The position numbers were made by a program, and so were the translations under genes. This document shows, piece by piece, positions 1-8,833 of a stretch of DNA of 64,000 nt (the stretch's first letter is position 1; every line of letters begins with the position of its first letter). Source of the stretch: Tumebacillus amylolyticus (lineage in GTDB: Bacteria; Bacillota; Bacilli; Tumebacillales; Tumebacillaceae); NCBI RefSeq assembly GCF_016722965.1, contig NZ_JAEQNB010000005.1:372001-436000 (forward strand), written 5' to 3'. The notes under the pieces were generated by a model that was given only the letters and a program-made list of their open reading frames with translations, made no database searches and was not told the DNA's origin.

Positions 1-1057
1 AGCGTCCGAAGCCTCCGACGATGCGAATCGTCTCCATCCGCTCGTCTTCGTACACGCCGTCGGCACGTCCAACGAAGCGACTCAACTCCTCCGCTTCCTT
101 GCCAATTCCCGTCCGCTTGATCGGGCGGGCGCCGGTGTGTTCGGCGATCTTGCGCAAGTCTTTGGAAGCGACGCGTTGGACGATCATCACGCCCGCTTCG
201 CCGAGTACTTCCTCTGCAACCGGGGAAACCCCGCGGTCGGTGAAGACGACGTTGATGCCAAGCTCTGCGAGAGCAGCGACGTTTTTGCGGAACTCTTCCT
301 TATAATGTCGGTAGAGTTGGAACCCGGCCTCCGTGCCGAGGGCTTCGGAGTCGATTTCTTCCGGTTCCAGCGCATCGTCGACGATCAGGATCTTGGCCTC
401 CTCGATGCGTTGCGGCATCTGGGGAGACATGCGTTGTTTGTTCAAGATCAAGCCCTGAAAAACTTCACTGGCCGCTCCGACGCTCGACGTCACATGATCC
501 GAGAGTCGATATTGCGGGTCGCGCAGTTTGTCAAACCCGATCAATTGCGCAGCTTCCGTGACCAAGTGAGCGATGTCTTCATGCTCACGTCCGGCAACCA
601 TCGCGACTTGGAACAGCACGTCTTCGCCGAGCCCTTCCAAGGAACGAGCCCTGCTCTGCAAGCGTTCGACCGCATACTGCACGCCGAAGGTGATGCCTTC
701 GATGACGCGTGTAACGGGCACACCGCGTTCGACTTGAGCCACGCCTTCATTCAAAAGCGCCGCTGCCAAAAGCGTCGCTGTCGTCGTTCCGTCGCCAATC
801 TCCTCTTGTTGAGCAGACGCGACGTTGATCAGCATCTTGGCGGCCGGGTGCGTGACTTCCATGCGGTTGAGAATCGTCACGCCGTCGTTTGTAATAATCA
901 CGTTGCCTGCCGTATCGACGAGCATCGTGTCAAGCCCCTTGGGGCCGATGGTGCCTTCGACGGCGGAAGCGATGGCCCGCACGGCGGTCGCGTTCGAGTA
1001 GAGCGCGGCCAAACGCTCGTCGGCTTCCTGCGGCTTCTGACTGGAGGACTGACTCAT
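1..1057 (-). CDS. Archaeal-type (group II/III) chaperonin, partial
   Basis: Cytosolic ATP-driven protein-folding chamber subunit. The window edge cuts the gene, leaving 352 N-terminal codons. Visible motifs are [11 protein letters not shown] (residues about 39-49), NDGVTIL and [15 protein letters not shown], the ATP-binding signatures of the thermosome/TCP-1 family; the Leu/Asp pattern after GPKG is of the group II rather than the GroEL type. An apical region follows ([12 protein letters not shown] ... [11 protein letters not shown] ... RRVASK-like segment). The ATG at 1057 has a GGGAG box about 9 nt upstream. It lies 94 nt downstream of hrcA on the same strand, where Bacillus has grpE. Archaeal-type chaperonins in a few Firmicutes beside heat-shock genes are known (Carboxydothermus type). 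Transfer from an archaeal-like source is inference. Confidence 0.9.
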   Translation of the reverse strand, partial: MSQSSSQKPQEADERLAALYSNATAVRAIASAVEGTIGPKGLDTMLVDTAGNVIITNDGVTILNRMEVTHPAAKMLINVASAQQEEIGDGTTTATLLAAALLNEGVAQVERGVPVTRVIEGITFGVQYAVERLQSRARSLEGLGEDVLFQVAMVAGREHEDIAHLVTEAAQLIGFDKLRDPQYRLSDHVTSSVGAASEVFQGLILNKQRMSPQMPQRIEEAKILIVDDALEPEEIDSEALGTEAGFQLYRHYKEEFRKNVAALAELGINVVFTDRGVSPVAEEVLGEAGVMIVQRVASKDLRKIAEHTGARPIKRTGIGKEAEELSRFVGRADGVYEDERMETIRIVGGFGR

Positions 1058-1151
1058 CCGGCATAACTCCCATCCGTCTTATGTAAGAGGAGGTTTGAAA
1101 CTCCCCTTGTCGTTCTACGAAACTACCTCTTCAAGTATGAACAGGAGATTG

Positions 1152-2195
1152 TTATTTATACAACCGGGTCAGCATCTGCGAGAGGCTGGAGGAGAAGAGA
1201 TTCAAGGTGTGGATGACACGTCCGTACTCCATTCGCGTCGGCCCCAAAACGCCAATCGAGCCGACCGGAACTCCGTCGATGGTATAGGACGCGGTGATCA
1301 AGGAACACTCGTGAATCGTCTCCAATTGATTCTCTTGCCCGATGCGGACTTGGACACCGCCAGATGAAGTTGTGCCTTCTAGCATCTGAATCAATTTCTT
1401 GGTCTGCTCGAACATGTCGAGCAACGGCTTGAGCTTCTCCACATCGCGGAACTCCGGCTGGTTCATGATCCGGGTGGTGCCGCCGAGGTAGATGCGCTGG
1501 TTGCCCGTGCCTTCCTCATCCGGCTCGACCATCTGGTCAAACAGCATCATCGCGCCCTCAAACTGTTCAGAGTAGCGACGGAGTTCGTCGGCGACTTCGG
1601 TGTGCAGGGCGGTTTTGAGCTTGTGCAGCGGGACGCCGACCAATTTGCGGTTGAGCAGTTCGACATAGTGTTGGATCGCTTCGAGCGGAATGCCTTCGGG
1701 GATCGTGACTTTGCGATGCTCGACGTGTCCCGTGTCGGTGACGAGGATGGCAACCGCCATGCGCTCGCCATAGGGCTGCACTTGGATGTGAAGCAGTTTG
1801 TCGGTGAAGACTTTCGGACCGAGAACGATGGCAGTGTAGTTGGTCAGACCTGACAAAATCGTCGCGGTCTGTTGAACGGCTTGTTCCATCTCGTCGAGAC
1901 GGGTCAGGAAGCCTGAGCGAAGCGAGTGGACATCCGGGCTCTCCTCGTCATCGGCGTTCATGAGGTTGTCGACGTAGAAGCGGTAGCCTTTCTGCGAGGG
2001 AATGCGTCCGGCGGAGGTGTGCGGCTGCTCGAGGTAGCCGAGTTCCTCCAGATCGGCCATCTCGTTGCGAATGGTCGCAGGCGAGATCGACATATCCGGT
2101 CGCTTCGAGATCGTGCGCGAGCCAACCGGTTCCGCAGAACGAATATAATCATCGACGAGAATTTGCAAGATGACTTTCTGGCGTTCGGTTAACAT
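1152..2195 (-). CDS. hrcA: Heat-inducible transcription repressor HrcA
   Basis: Winged-helix repressor of class I heat-shock genes; it binds CIRCE and depends on a chaperonin for activity in Bacillus. The N-terminus (MLTERQKVILQILVDDYI, SAEPVGSRTIS, SISPATIRNEMADLEELGYL, TSAGRIPS) is the textbook HrcA DNA-binding domain, and the length (347 aa) is typical. A GTG three codons upstream is possible, but AGGGAG sits 10 nt before the ATG at 2195 and only 1 nt before that GTG, so the ATG is chosen. A perfect CIRCE lies about 28 bp upstream, implying autorepression. The next gene on the strand is the archaeal-type chaperonin, presumably co-transcribed. Confidence 0.97.
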   Translation of the reverse strand: MLTERQKVILQILVDDYIRSAEPVGSRTISKRPDMSISPATIRNEMADLEELGYLEQPHTSAGRIPSQKGYRFYVDNLMNADDEESPDVHSLRSGFLTRLDEMEQAVQQTATILSGLTNYTAIVLGPKVFTDKLLHIQVQPYGERMAVAILVTDTGHVEHRKVTIPEGIPLEAIQHYVELLNRKLVGVPLHKLKTALHTEVADELRRYSEQFEGAMMLFDQMVEPDEEGTGNQRIYLGGTTRIMNQPEFRDVEKLKPLLDMFEQTKKLIQMLEGTTSSGGVQVRIGQENQLETIHECSLITASYTIDGVPVGSIGVLGPTRMEYGRVIHTLNLFSSSLSQMLTRLYK

Positions 2196-2222
2196 TGAGC
2201 ACACGCTCCCTTCATCTCTTTG

Positions 2223-2249
2223 TTAGCACTCGATGAGTTCGAGTGCTAA
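2223..2249 (-). promoter_or_regulatory. CIRCE operator of hrcA
   Basis: Perfect inverted repeat TTAGCACTC-N9-GAGTGCTAA, arms at 2223-2231 and 2241-2249. This is the canonical HrcA binding site, placed between the promoter region and the hrcA start. It is the only CIRCE I see in the window. Confidence 0.98.
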
Positions 2250-2310
2250 CTCTAAATAAAATGTAGCAAAATCGCCGTACCGTTGTCAACGAAATAGACC
2301 CCTCAAACGG

Positions 2311-2347
2311 AAAAAAAGTCGCCACGGACACAAAGGCGACTTTTTTT
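2311..2347 (-). terminator. Rho-independent terminator after nuclease gene
   Basis: A-run, stem AGTCGCC/GGCGACT with an 11-nt loop and T-run. It is symmetrical, so it could work both ways, but it serves the leftward gene that ends at 2367. Confidence 0.85.
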
Positions 2348-2366
2348 GAAAAAAGAGAGGAGTCAG

Positions 2367-3341
2367 TTACCCTACATCCGCCTGAGTTGCTTCATCTGTA
2401 GCGTCTGACAGCGTGCGGTCCTTCAACTCGCAGAGTTGGCGGTAGTTGCAGTACATGCAGGAGCGGGAACTGGCGGCTCCTTCGAAGTCGAGTCTGGCGA
2501 GCGGCTGGTTCTGCACGGGGTCTTGCAGGTAGGATTTCATCTCTGTCGTCGAGGAGATGATTTTCTCCTCCACCTGCTCCAAGTTGGCTTGGGTGACGTA
2601 CGTTTTCTTGCACTCACCGGGCAACAGGTACTCCGTGCGAATCTCAATTTGCTCCAGCGGCACGGCCAGTTCGCGGTGCAGGTAGTACGCATAGAGATAC
2701 AACTGCTCCTCGATGCTGTCATCCTCCTGCCCGGTCTTCCAGTCCGCGATGATGTAGCGGTCGCCGATTCTGTACAGCACGTCGAGCTTCACATAAACTT
2801 TCTCGCCGCGCACGTAGATCGTGTTCAACTTCTCCATCTCGAGAATCTCCACTCGCGGATCGGTCGTGATCTCCTGCAAAGACTCGCTGTCGAGCAAGTT
2901 CGTCAAGCATGTCTCCATGCGCTCCTTGATCATCTCGACGATGCGCTTGGGCAGTTGGTTGTAATAGTACCACTCCACCAACATCTTGCGTTTCTTCGGC
3001 GCTTCCATCCATTGCTCGACGTTCTTGGATTCGAGCACCGCTTGGTTCATCATGTTGCGAACCTTCGTGTGCAACTCCGTATAGGAAAACAGGTGGCTTT
3101 TGGACTGCCACTGCCGGATGTACATGTCGGCCACTTGGTGCAGTGCATCCCCGAAGATCAGGAACAAGTTCGCCATCTGCTTCAAGCGGTACGCTTCTCG
3201 CTGCTCCTCCGACGCATCGCGCAGCCAGCCGTTGTGCGAGCCGTAATAATGGTAGTAATACCTCCGAGGGCACTCTTGGAACAGGTGGTCACGCGAATGC
3301 GACCACGACCACTCGGGGTAGGGCGTAATCTGGAAGGCCAT
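2367..3341 (-). CDS. PD-(D/E)XK nuclease family protein (Cas4/RecB-like)
   Basis: Predicted DNA exonuclease of the RecB/Cas4 fold, 324 aa. The catalytic core reads VKLDVLYRIGD..YIIADWKTG (Asp, then D-x-K), followed by EEQLYLYAYYL, the motif-IV Gln/Tyr segment typical of RecB nucleases. A Cys near the N-terminus (FQECPRRYYY) and a C-terminal Cys-x2-Cys-x5-Cys (SCMYCNYRQLCE) match the four-cysteine iron-sulfur ligand set of Cas4/AddB-type nucleases. There are no cas genes nearby, so a repair role or an orphan role is more likely than CRISPR adaptation. It stands alone with its own terminator and is transcribed divergently from the next gene. Confidence 0.88.
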   Translation of the reverse strand: MAFQITPYPEWSWSHSRDHLFQECPRRYYYHYYGSHNGWLRDASEEQREAYRLKQMANLFLIFGDALHQVADMYIRQWQSKSHLFSYTELHTKVRNMMNQAVLESKNVEQWMEAPKKRKMLVEWYYYNQLPKRIVEMIKERMETCLTNLLDSESLQEITTDPRVEILEMEKLNTIYVRGEKVYVKLDVLYRIGDRYIIADWKTGQEDDSIEEQLYLYAYYLHRELAVPLEQIEIRTEYLLPGECKKTYVTQANLEQVEEKIISSTTEMKSYLQDPVQNQPLARLDFEGAASSRSCMYCNYRQLCELKDRTLSDATDEATQADVG

Positions 3342-3486
3342 ACGTCTGGGAAACTCCCTTTCTCAAAAAGCTGGTCTCCCTCCATTGTACTATAGAAACT
3401 CCGTCGTACACGCCCGATTGAAGGAATTGGCGAAATGAGTTACAATATTTGGAACACAATACTCCCTATACAAAAGGAGGCTGGGA

Positions 3487-4038
3487 ATGAAAAAACGCTG
3501 GGTCATCGCACTGCTTGTGGTGGTAGTAGGGTACGTCGTCTGTGCCTACACGTTCAATAAACCGATGGAGACCTTGCCTCTCAATCCCGATGCCGGTGTT
3601 GTGGCGGTCACGATTGAGGGAACCCCGACACGGGAATTCGTGGATTCCCTTGGAATTCGGAGCGTCACATTTTTTGCAGATCCTGATCCGGAACTCCGCA
3701 ATTATATCGAACAAAAAGGTCATCAGGTGTTACCTCCAAATCAGAGCTCCTCTTCCTTGGTCGGGCATCTCCTGTTCAAACAAATGTATGGCGCAACGAT
3801 TGTCCCAGAGGCACAAGATGAGAAGCCTGTGGATGCAGATCAACTGGCAAGTCAAATCTTCACCCAAGCAAAATCCAATTCCATCGTAAGACTGAAACTG
3901 TCGGGTTCGGAGGTTGAGCCTGCGCTTACAAAAGCATTGGGTACAGCCTTTTTTCATTTAGGCAATGCAGGAGCACGATTCTTAACTTTGCACGATTGCG
4001 AACAACTCGCGCAAACCCCTTGGGGCAAGCCGAAATGA
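3487..4038 (+). CDS. Hypothetical protein with N-terminal membrane anchor
   Basis: 183 aa, not recognised. Residues 4-20 (RWVIALLVVVVGYVVCAY) form one hydrophobic segment after MKK, so it is a signal anchor or signal peptide; the Cys in it is not in a good lipobox. The rest is a soluble alpha/beta-looking domain, presumably outside the membrane, with no motif I can name. AAAAGGAGG lies 8 nt before the ATG. It is monocistronic, with a bidirectional terminator at 4055-4084. Confidence 0.75.
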   Translation: MKKRWVIALLVVVVGYVVCAYTFNKPMETLPLNPDAGVVAVTIEGTPTREFVDSLGIRSVTFFADPDPELRNYIEQKGHQVLPPNQSSSSLVGHLLFKQMYGATIVPEAQDEKPVDADQLASQIFTQAKSNSIVRLKLSGSEVEPALTKALGTAFFHLGNAGARFLTLHDCEQLAQTPWGKPK

Positions 4039-4054
4039 CAGTTTTCTAGTTAAA

Positions 4055-4084
4055 AAGCCCGACCTCTCCAACGAGGTCGGGCTT
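4055..4084. terminator. Bidirectional terminator between convergent genes
   Basis: 12-bp stem AAGCCCGACCTC/GAGGTCGGGCTT with a 6-nt loop, A-run before and T-run after. It separates the rightward unknown gene from the end of the leftward formate operon. Confidence 0.88.
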
Positions 4085-4106
4085 CTTTTTCATCTTCGTG
4101 CCACTT

Positions 4107-4247
4107 TTACCAATGCCCCGTTCCGTCCTCGTCCGACCGGCGGTCTTGGCGGCACTGTTCACAGACGTTGAGCGTGTCGAGCGACATCTCGGTCCCCGTT
4201 TCCAGCTCTCCCTCTGTGCGTCCGCACAATTCACACACGTTGGCCAT
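4107..4247 (-). CDS. Mini zinc-ribbon protein (46 aa)
   Basis: Small protein starting MANVCELCGRTEG with a second pair VCEQC, so two CxxC knuckles about 21 residues apart, as in rubredoxin-like or zinc-ribbon mini proteins. GGGAGG lies 7 nt upstream of the ATG. Its start overlaps the end of the HMA-like gene by 17 nt, so it is translated as the last cistron of the formate dehydrogenase operon, just before the terminator at 4055-4084. Function unknown; iron or zinc binding is inferred from the cysteines. Confidence 0.8.
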   Translation of the reverse strand: MANVCELCGRTEGELETGTEMSLDTLNVCEQCRQDRRSDEDGTGHW

Positions 4248-4467
4248 CTGACAACCTCCCGTCGACGACGCCGAAGCCTTGGTCGATCAGCGCTTGCTTC
4301 AAGTCTTGGTAGGACGCCGCCCGCTCGTCGTAGCGGAAGTTGACTTCCGCTTTTTCGACCAGCATGTTCACGTCTTGGATGCCCCAGACGCCGCGCAACG
4401 TCTCATCGACCCGTTTGGCGTCTTCCTCGCCCCGCATCCCTTGGATGACGAACTTTCCTGTCGCCAT
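4231..4467 (-). CDS. HMA-fold-like small protein without metal ligands
   Basis: 78 aa, ATG at 4467 with AAGGTGAG before it. The pattern KFVIQGMRGEEDAKRVDETL ... GIQDVNMLVEKAEVNFRYDE ... ALIDQGFGV follows the beta-alpha-beta-beta-alpha-beta layout of heavy-metal-associated (CopZ-like) domains. The metal-binding M-x-C-x-x-C loop is replaced by GMRGEED, so copper binding is unlikely. It is the third gene of the fdh-DUF1641 unit. A protein-protein or assembly role for the dehydrogenase is inference from position. Confidence 0.7.
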   Translation of the reverse strand: MATGKFVIQGMRGEEDAKRVDETLRGVWGIQDVNMLVEKAEVNFRYDERAASYQDLKQALIDQGFGVVDGRLSDGQRV

Positions 4468-4481
4468 GCTCTCACCTTCCT

Positions 4482-4970
4482 CTAGTGAACTTGCTTCTGG
4501 AATCCGTCGCTCATGCCGCGCAGGAAGTTCATCATCACCCCGAGCGACGACTGCACGCCGGGGTCGCGCATCTGCTTGACCATGCCCCACATGCCGGTGG
4601 GTCGGTCGTCCTTGGGCGTCTCCACCGCTTGGTCGATTCCCGAGGAGACGGCACTCAGCAACGTGTTGAGCTTGTCCGGATCGACGCCCGCGAGAAATTG
4701 CACGGCACCCATGCCGTTTTTGATGATCCGTTGCGCGCCGGACTTGTTCAGTTGGTTGATGCCGATCACGCCGATTTTGTGGCGGTTTTTCAAGAACGCA
4801 TCGGCGGCTTCCAAGAGTCCCGACTGATGGAGATCACCGAGCATCTCCATGAACAGCAAGATCGCGTCTTTGTTCTTCGCCGCGCTGCTCAGAATTTCTT
4901 GGACCGCTTGTTCTTGCTCTTCTTGCTCATTGGGAACGGTCTTCTCAATGTGTGTGATGGCTTTGGCCAT
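4482..4970 (-). CDS. DUF1641 protein, formate dehydrogenase partner (copy 1)
   Basis: 162 aa, alpha-helical, of the DUF1641 family that accompanies formate dehydrogenase in Bacillus (yjgD beside yjgC, yrhD beside yrhE). The typical C-terminal segment MWGMVKQMRDPGVQSSLGVM and the FLKNRHKIGVIGINQL region are present. GGAGG lies 8 nt before the ATG at 4970, which favours that start over a GTG three codons earlier. The start overlaps the dehydrogenase stop by 26 nt, so the two are translationally coupled. Probable non-catalytic subunit or assembly factor. Confidence 0.88.
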   Translation of the reverse strand: MAKAITHIEKTVPNEQEEQEQAVQEILSSAAKNKDAILLFMEMLGDLHQSGLLEAADAFLKNRHKIGVIGINQLNKSGAQRIIKNGMGAVQFLAGVDPDKLNTLLSAVSSGIDQAVETPKDDRPTGMWGMVKQMRDPGVQSSLGVMMNFLRGMSDGFQKQVH

Positions 4971-7926
4971 GGATTTCACCTCCGTCGATCACGTCTGAGA
5001 TCGGGATGTAGTCGTCACGCTTCCACTTCTCCTCCACCCGCACCCCGATCTGCGGAGTTCGGTGACCAAAGCGGTGGTTGTGAATCGGGAGCGGTTGCTC
5101 TCCGTTTTTCTCCAAGATCTCCATCTTGACGTGCATTTCTTTGTAGTTCGGCGTGTGCGTGATCTTGTCATGATACGACGAGGTCAGACGGTTGATCGCC
5201 CGCTCGGGGTCTCGCGTGTTCATGGTGAGATACAATTCCTTGCCGCGCACCGTATCCGTCACTTGCACGCGGACTTTGACATGGCCGTAGGGAGAGGACA
5301 ACCGCACGAGAGCCCCCGATTCCAGCCCGCGTTCCTCGGCGAGTTCCGGCGAGACTTCCAGCCATTCGCGCGGTACTTTGTGGGTAATCCCCTTCGATTG
5401 ATACGTCATGTTGCCCTCATGGAAGTGCTCCAAGAGCCGCCCGTTGTTCAAATGCAAGTCGTACTCCTCATTCGGTTGGAACATCGGATCGTGCAAGTCC
5501 AGCGGGTACAGCCTGGCCCGACCGTCCGCAAATGCGAACTTCTCTTTGTACAAAAGCGGCGTGTCCGTTCCGTCCGCCGCTACCGGCCAGACCAGCGAGT
5601 TCCAATCCACCAGTCGCTCGTAGTCGACCCCGGCAAAAACCGGCGCAAGGCTTGCCGCTTCCGCCATAATCTCGCTTGGATGTTCGTACTTCCAATTCGC
5701 ACCGAAACGGTTGGCGACCAGTTGGATGATCTCCCAGTCCGGTTTTGAATCGCCAAGCGGGTTGAGCGCTTTGTAAAAGCGTTGGATGCGGCGTTCGGTG
5801 TTGGTGAAGGTGCCTTCCTTTTCAAGGCTTGGCGCGGCGGGCAGCACGACATCCGCGTATTGCGCCGTGCGGGAGAAGAAGATGTCCTGTACCACGAAGA
5901 AGTCCAGTTTTTCAAACGCGTTCTCCACATGGTTGGAGTTGGAATCCACGAGGCTCATCTCTTCGCCGAACAGGTACATCGCCTTCAACTTGCCGTTGAA
6001 GATGCCTTCGATCATCTGGTGGTTGTTCAACCCCGGCTTCTCCGGCAGTTTCACGCCCCATGCTTTTTCATACTTGGCGCGAATTTTGTCATCCTCCACC
6101 GCTTCGTAGCCCGGCATCCAAGCGGGCATCGTGCCGAAGTCGCACGCGCCTTGGACGTTGTTGTGCCCGCGCAACGGGTACGCTCCGGCGTTCGGACGAC
6201 CGAAGTTGCCCGTAACCAGCAGCAAGTTGCCGATCGCCGTCGAGGTGTCTGTCCCCATCGAATGCTGGGTGACGCCCATCGCCCAGAGGATGCAGGTGCC
6301 GTCCGCTTCGTGGATCATCGTGGCGATTTGGACGAGTTGTTCACGGGTCATGCCCGTTTTTTCAACGGCGAATTCCAACGTGTAGGGCGCGAGGGACGCG
6401 ACGTACTGTTCAAAACCGTTGACGCGGTCGAGGATGAACTTCTCGTCGTGCCAGCCTTGGTCGATGATGTACTTGGTCACCGCCGAGAGCCAGATGAGGT
6501 CGGTGCCGGGGTTCGGACGGATGAAGACGTCGGCGCGTTCGCCCAACTCGTGCTTGCGAAGGTCGACGACCAACAGCTTCTGTCCGCGGAGCTTGTGTGA
6601 ACGTTTGATGCGGGTCGCGAGAACCGGATGTGACTCCGCCGGGTTCGCTCCGACGACGATGATCAACTCGGCTCCTGCGATGTCTTGGATCGTCCCGGCA
6701 TCGCCGCCGATGCCGACCGTTCGCATCAGGCCCGCCGTGGCGGGAGATTGGCAGTAGCGCGAGCAGTTGTCGATGTTGTTCGAGCCCATGATGGCACGGG
6801 CGAATTTTTGGAAGATGTAGTTCTCCTCGTTGGAGCACTTCGAAGACGCGATGTACCCGATGGAATCTGCGCCGTACTTGTCTTTGACCGCGCCGAGCTT
6901 CTCGTGGATCAAGTCGAGCGCTTCGTCCCAAGTCGCTTCCACGAACTTGTCCCCGCGACGGATCAACGGCTTGGTCAAGCGCTCCTCGGAGTTGACGAAA
7001 TCCCAGCCGAACTTGCCTTTGACGCAGGTGGAAATCTGGTTGACCGGCGCTTCCTGCTGGGGTTCGATCTTGAGAATTTTGCGTCCCTTGGTCCAGACTT
7101 CAAACGAGCACCCGACGCCGCAGTAGGTGCAGACCGTCTTGGTTCGTTTGATTCGCGAGTCGCGCATCGCCGACTCGACTTCGGAGATCGCAAAAATTTC
7201 TTGATACCCCGGCTCCACCGCTTTGGTCAGATCGATCATCGGAAGCAAGAGGTCGCTCGGGATATTGGTGAGGTAGCCTGCCTCGCCGAGCATCGTTTTT
7301 TCCATCAGGGCGTTGCACGGGCAGACGGTGACGCAATGCCCGCATGAGACGCAAGACGATTGGTCGATCGGCGATCCCCCGTCCCAGAGCACGCGCGGAT
7401 GGTCCATCGACCAGTCGATGGAAAGCGTCTCGTTGACCTGCAAGTCTTGGCAGGCTTCCACACATCGCCCGCAGAGAATGCACTGATCCGGCTCATAGCG
7501 GTAAAAAGGATGCGTGGTGTCCGGCGGGTACGGCTTCGGTTTGAACTCGTACTTCTGGTGTTCGACTTGCAAAAATTCCGCCGTGTTATGCACCGTGCAG
7601 TTTCCGTTGTTGTTATCGCAGACGGTGCAATAGAGCTCGTGGTTTTTCAAAATGCGTTGCATCGCTTCCGATTGCGCGTCTTGCGCACGTTGAGAGAGAG
7701 AGTCCACGACGAACCCCCGCTCCGCTTTCGTGCTGCAAGAACGCACCAGCTCGCCGTTGACCTCAACGAGGCACGTGTCACAAGATTGAATCGCGCCAAG
7801 GCTTGGGTGATAGCAAACATGCGGGAGGTAATACTCCTGCGCCTGCGCCGCTTCCAAGATGCTCTGCCCCGGTTGGAACGGGAATTCGCGGTCGTTGATG
7901 CGTATGGTTAGGTCCTGATCCTCCAC
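4945..7926 (-). CDS. Molybdopterin formate dehydrogenase alpha subunit (copy 1)
   Basis: Oxidises formate to CO2; YrhE/YjgC type, 993 aa. Domains in order: NuoG-like 2Fe-2S (VCYHPSLGAIQSCDTC), a 4Fe-4S of the CTVCDNNNGNC type, two ferredoxin clusters (CILCGRCVEAC, CVSCGHCVTVC), the molybdopterin-domain cluster (CTYCGVGCSFEVW), and a catalytic domain with NNIDNCSRYCQSPA (active-site Cys, not Sec). The C-terminal molybdopterin dinucleotide-binding domain has NNGRLLEHFHEGNMT. The frame runs open further upstream, but it would start inside the focA terminator. GTG at 7926 has GAAGGTGG upstream and gives almost exactly the length of the paralogue at 9279-12263 (994 aa), so it is chosen. Confidence 0.95.
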   Translation of the reverse strand: MEDQDLTIRINDREFPFQPGQSILEAAQAQEYYLPHVCYHPSLGAIQSCDTCLVEVNGELVRSCSTKAERGFVVDSLSQRAQDAQSEAMQRILKNHELYCTVCDNNNGNCTVHNTAEFLQVEHQKYEFKPKPYPPDTTHPFYRYEPDQCILCGRCVEACQDLQVNETLSIDWSMDHPRVLWDGGSPIDQSSCVSCGHCVTVCPCNALMEKTMLGEAGYLTNIPSDLLLPMIDLTKAVEPGYQEIFAISEVESAMRDSRIKRTKTVCTYCGVGCSFEVWTKGRKILKIEPQQEAPVNQISTCVKGKFGWDFVNSEERLTKPLIRRGDKFVEATWDEALDLIHEKLGAVKDKYGADSIGYIASSKCSNEENYIFQKFARAIMGSNNIDNCSRYCQSPATAGLMRTVGIGGDAGTIQDIAGAELIIVVGANPAESHPVLATRIKRSHKLRGQKLLVVDLRKHELGERADVFIRPNPGTDLIWLSAVTKYIIDQGWHDEKFILDRVNGFEQYVASLAPYTLEFAVEKTGMTREQLVQIATMIHEADGTCILWAMGVTQHSMGTDTSTAIGNLLLVTGNFGRPNAGAYPLRGHNNVQGACDFGTMPAWMPGYEAVEDDKIRAKYEKAWGVKLPEKPGLNNHQMIEGIFNGKLKAMYLFGEEMSLVDSNSNHVENAFEKLDFFVVQDIFFSRTAQYADVVLPAAPSLEKEGTFTNTERRIQRFYKALNPLGDSKPDWEIIQLVANRFGANWKYEHPSEIMAEAASLAPVFAGVDYERLVDWNSLVWPVAADGTDTPLLYKEKFAFADGRARLYPLDLHDPMFQPNEEYDLHLNNGRLLEHFHEGNMTYQSKGITHKVPREWLEVSPELAEERGLESGALVRLSSPYGHVKVRVQVTDTVRGKELYLTMNTRDPERAINRLTSSYHDKITHTPNYKEMHVKMEILEKNGEQPLPIHNHRFGHRTPQIGVRVEEKWKRDDYIPISDVIDGGEIHGQSHHTH

Positions 7927-7983
7927 GTTGGGAAACACCACCTTCAATAGGCTATATCTCCCAACAGTATCCGCGAAAAAGGA

Positions 7984-8010
7984 AAAAACCATCCGTAGTG
8001 GATGGTTTTT
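7984..8010 (-). terminator. Terminator after formate channel gene
   Basis: Stem AAAAACCATCC/GGATGGTTTTT with a 5-nt loop, beginning at the focA stop codon. It should limit but need not abolish read-through into the second fdh module. Confidence 0.8.
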
Positions 8011-8791
8011 ACTCCTGTTTCGGATTCGTCCGCAAGTACGCGAGGAAGTAAATCCCCGCGACAAAAATCGCCCCGCCGACGACGTTTCCTAAATAGACGG
8101 GGACAAAGTTAGTAAAAAACTGCCCCCACGTCGCCTGCCCCGCAAAAATCGCCGCCGGAATCAAAAACATATTGGCGACGATGTGCTGGAACCCGATCGC
8201 CACGAACCCCATGATTGGAAACCAGATGCCGAGAATCTTGCCGCTGACGTGCTCGGCGCTGTAGGAGAGCCAAACCCCCATGCAAACCAGCCAGTTGCAT
8301 CCGATCCCGGAGACGAACGCCTGCAGAAAGTCTTCCTCCAACTTGGCCTGGGTGACGGCGACCGTTTTGGCGAGAAACGGCCCCGTCTCGGTCAGCCCGA
8401 CGATGTGGCCGAAAAAGTACGCGACGAACAGTGCGCCGAGAAAGTTCGTCACCGTGATCCAGACCCAGTTGTACAGCACTCGACCGAACGAGATGCGGCG
8501 CGCAAACCAAGCCATCGGGACCGCCATGAGATTTCCTGTGATCAACTCTCCCCCGCCGATGAGGATCAAGATCAGACCGAGCGGAAACACCGCCGCGCCT
8601 AAAAAGCTGGCGAACGATCCCCACTCTTTGGGCACGTTTCCGACGACGCGGATGTCGAGCAGAAAGCCGATGGCGATAAACGCACCGCCCAAAAATCCGA
8701 GGACCGCCAACGTCAGCGGTGGAAGTTTCGCTTTGCGCTCTCCTGCTTCTGCGGCGAGTTCCGCCACTTCTTGCGGGGTATGGTAGGACAT
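8009..8791 (-). CDS. focA: Formate/nitrite transporter family channel
   Basis: 260-aa FNT-family integral membrane protein with about six helices. Recognisable are the pore segments LGFLGGAFIAIGFLLDI, GGGELITGNLM (conserved FNT signature) and GIGCNWLVCMGVWLSYSAEHVSGKILGIWFPIMGFVAIGFQH. GGAGG lies 7 nt before the ATG at 8791, ruling out the TTG six codons earlier. It lies between two formate dehydrogenase modules on the same strand, so formate uptake or release is the likely role. The analogous Bacillus gene is yrhG. Confidence 0.93.
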   Translation of the reverse strand: MSYHTPQEVAELAAEAGERKAKLPPLTLAVLGFLGGAFIAIGFLLDIRVVGNVPKEWGSFASFLGAAVFPLGLILILIGGGELITGNLMAVPMAWFARRISFGRVLYNWVWITVTNFLGALFVAYFFGHIVGLTETGPFLAKTVAVTQAKLEEDFLQAFVSGIGCNWLVCMGVWLSYSAEHVSGKILGIWFPIMGFVAIGFQHIVANMFLIPAAIFAGQATWGQFFTNFVPVYLGNVVGGAIFVAGIYFLAYLRTNPKQE

Positions 8792-8833
8792 CTGCCAGCC
8801 TCCACTCAAGTTTTGCTTAGTATGAGCAGAAGA

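Noticed and set aside
2367..3341. Possible Cas4 of a CRISPR system
   Set aside because: The nuclease has Cas4-like cysteines, but there is no cas gene or repeat-spacer array anywhere in the window.
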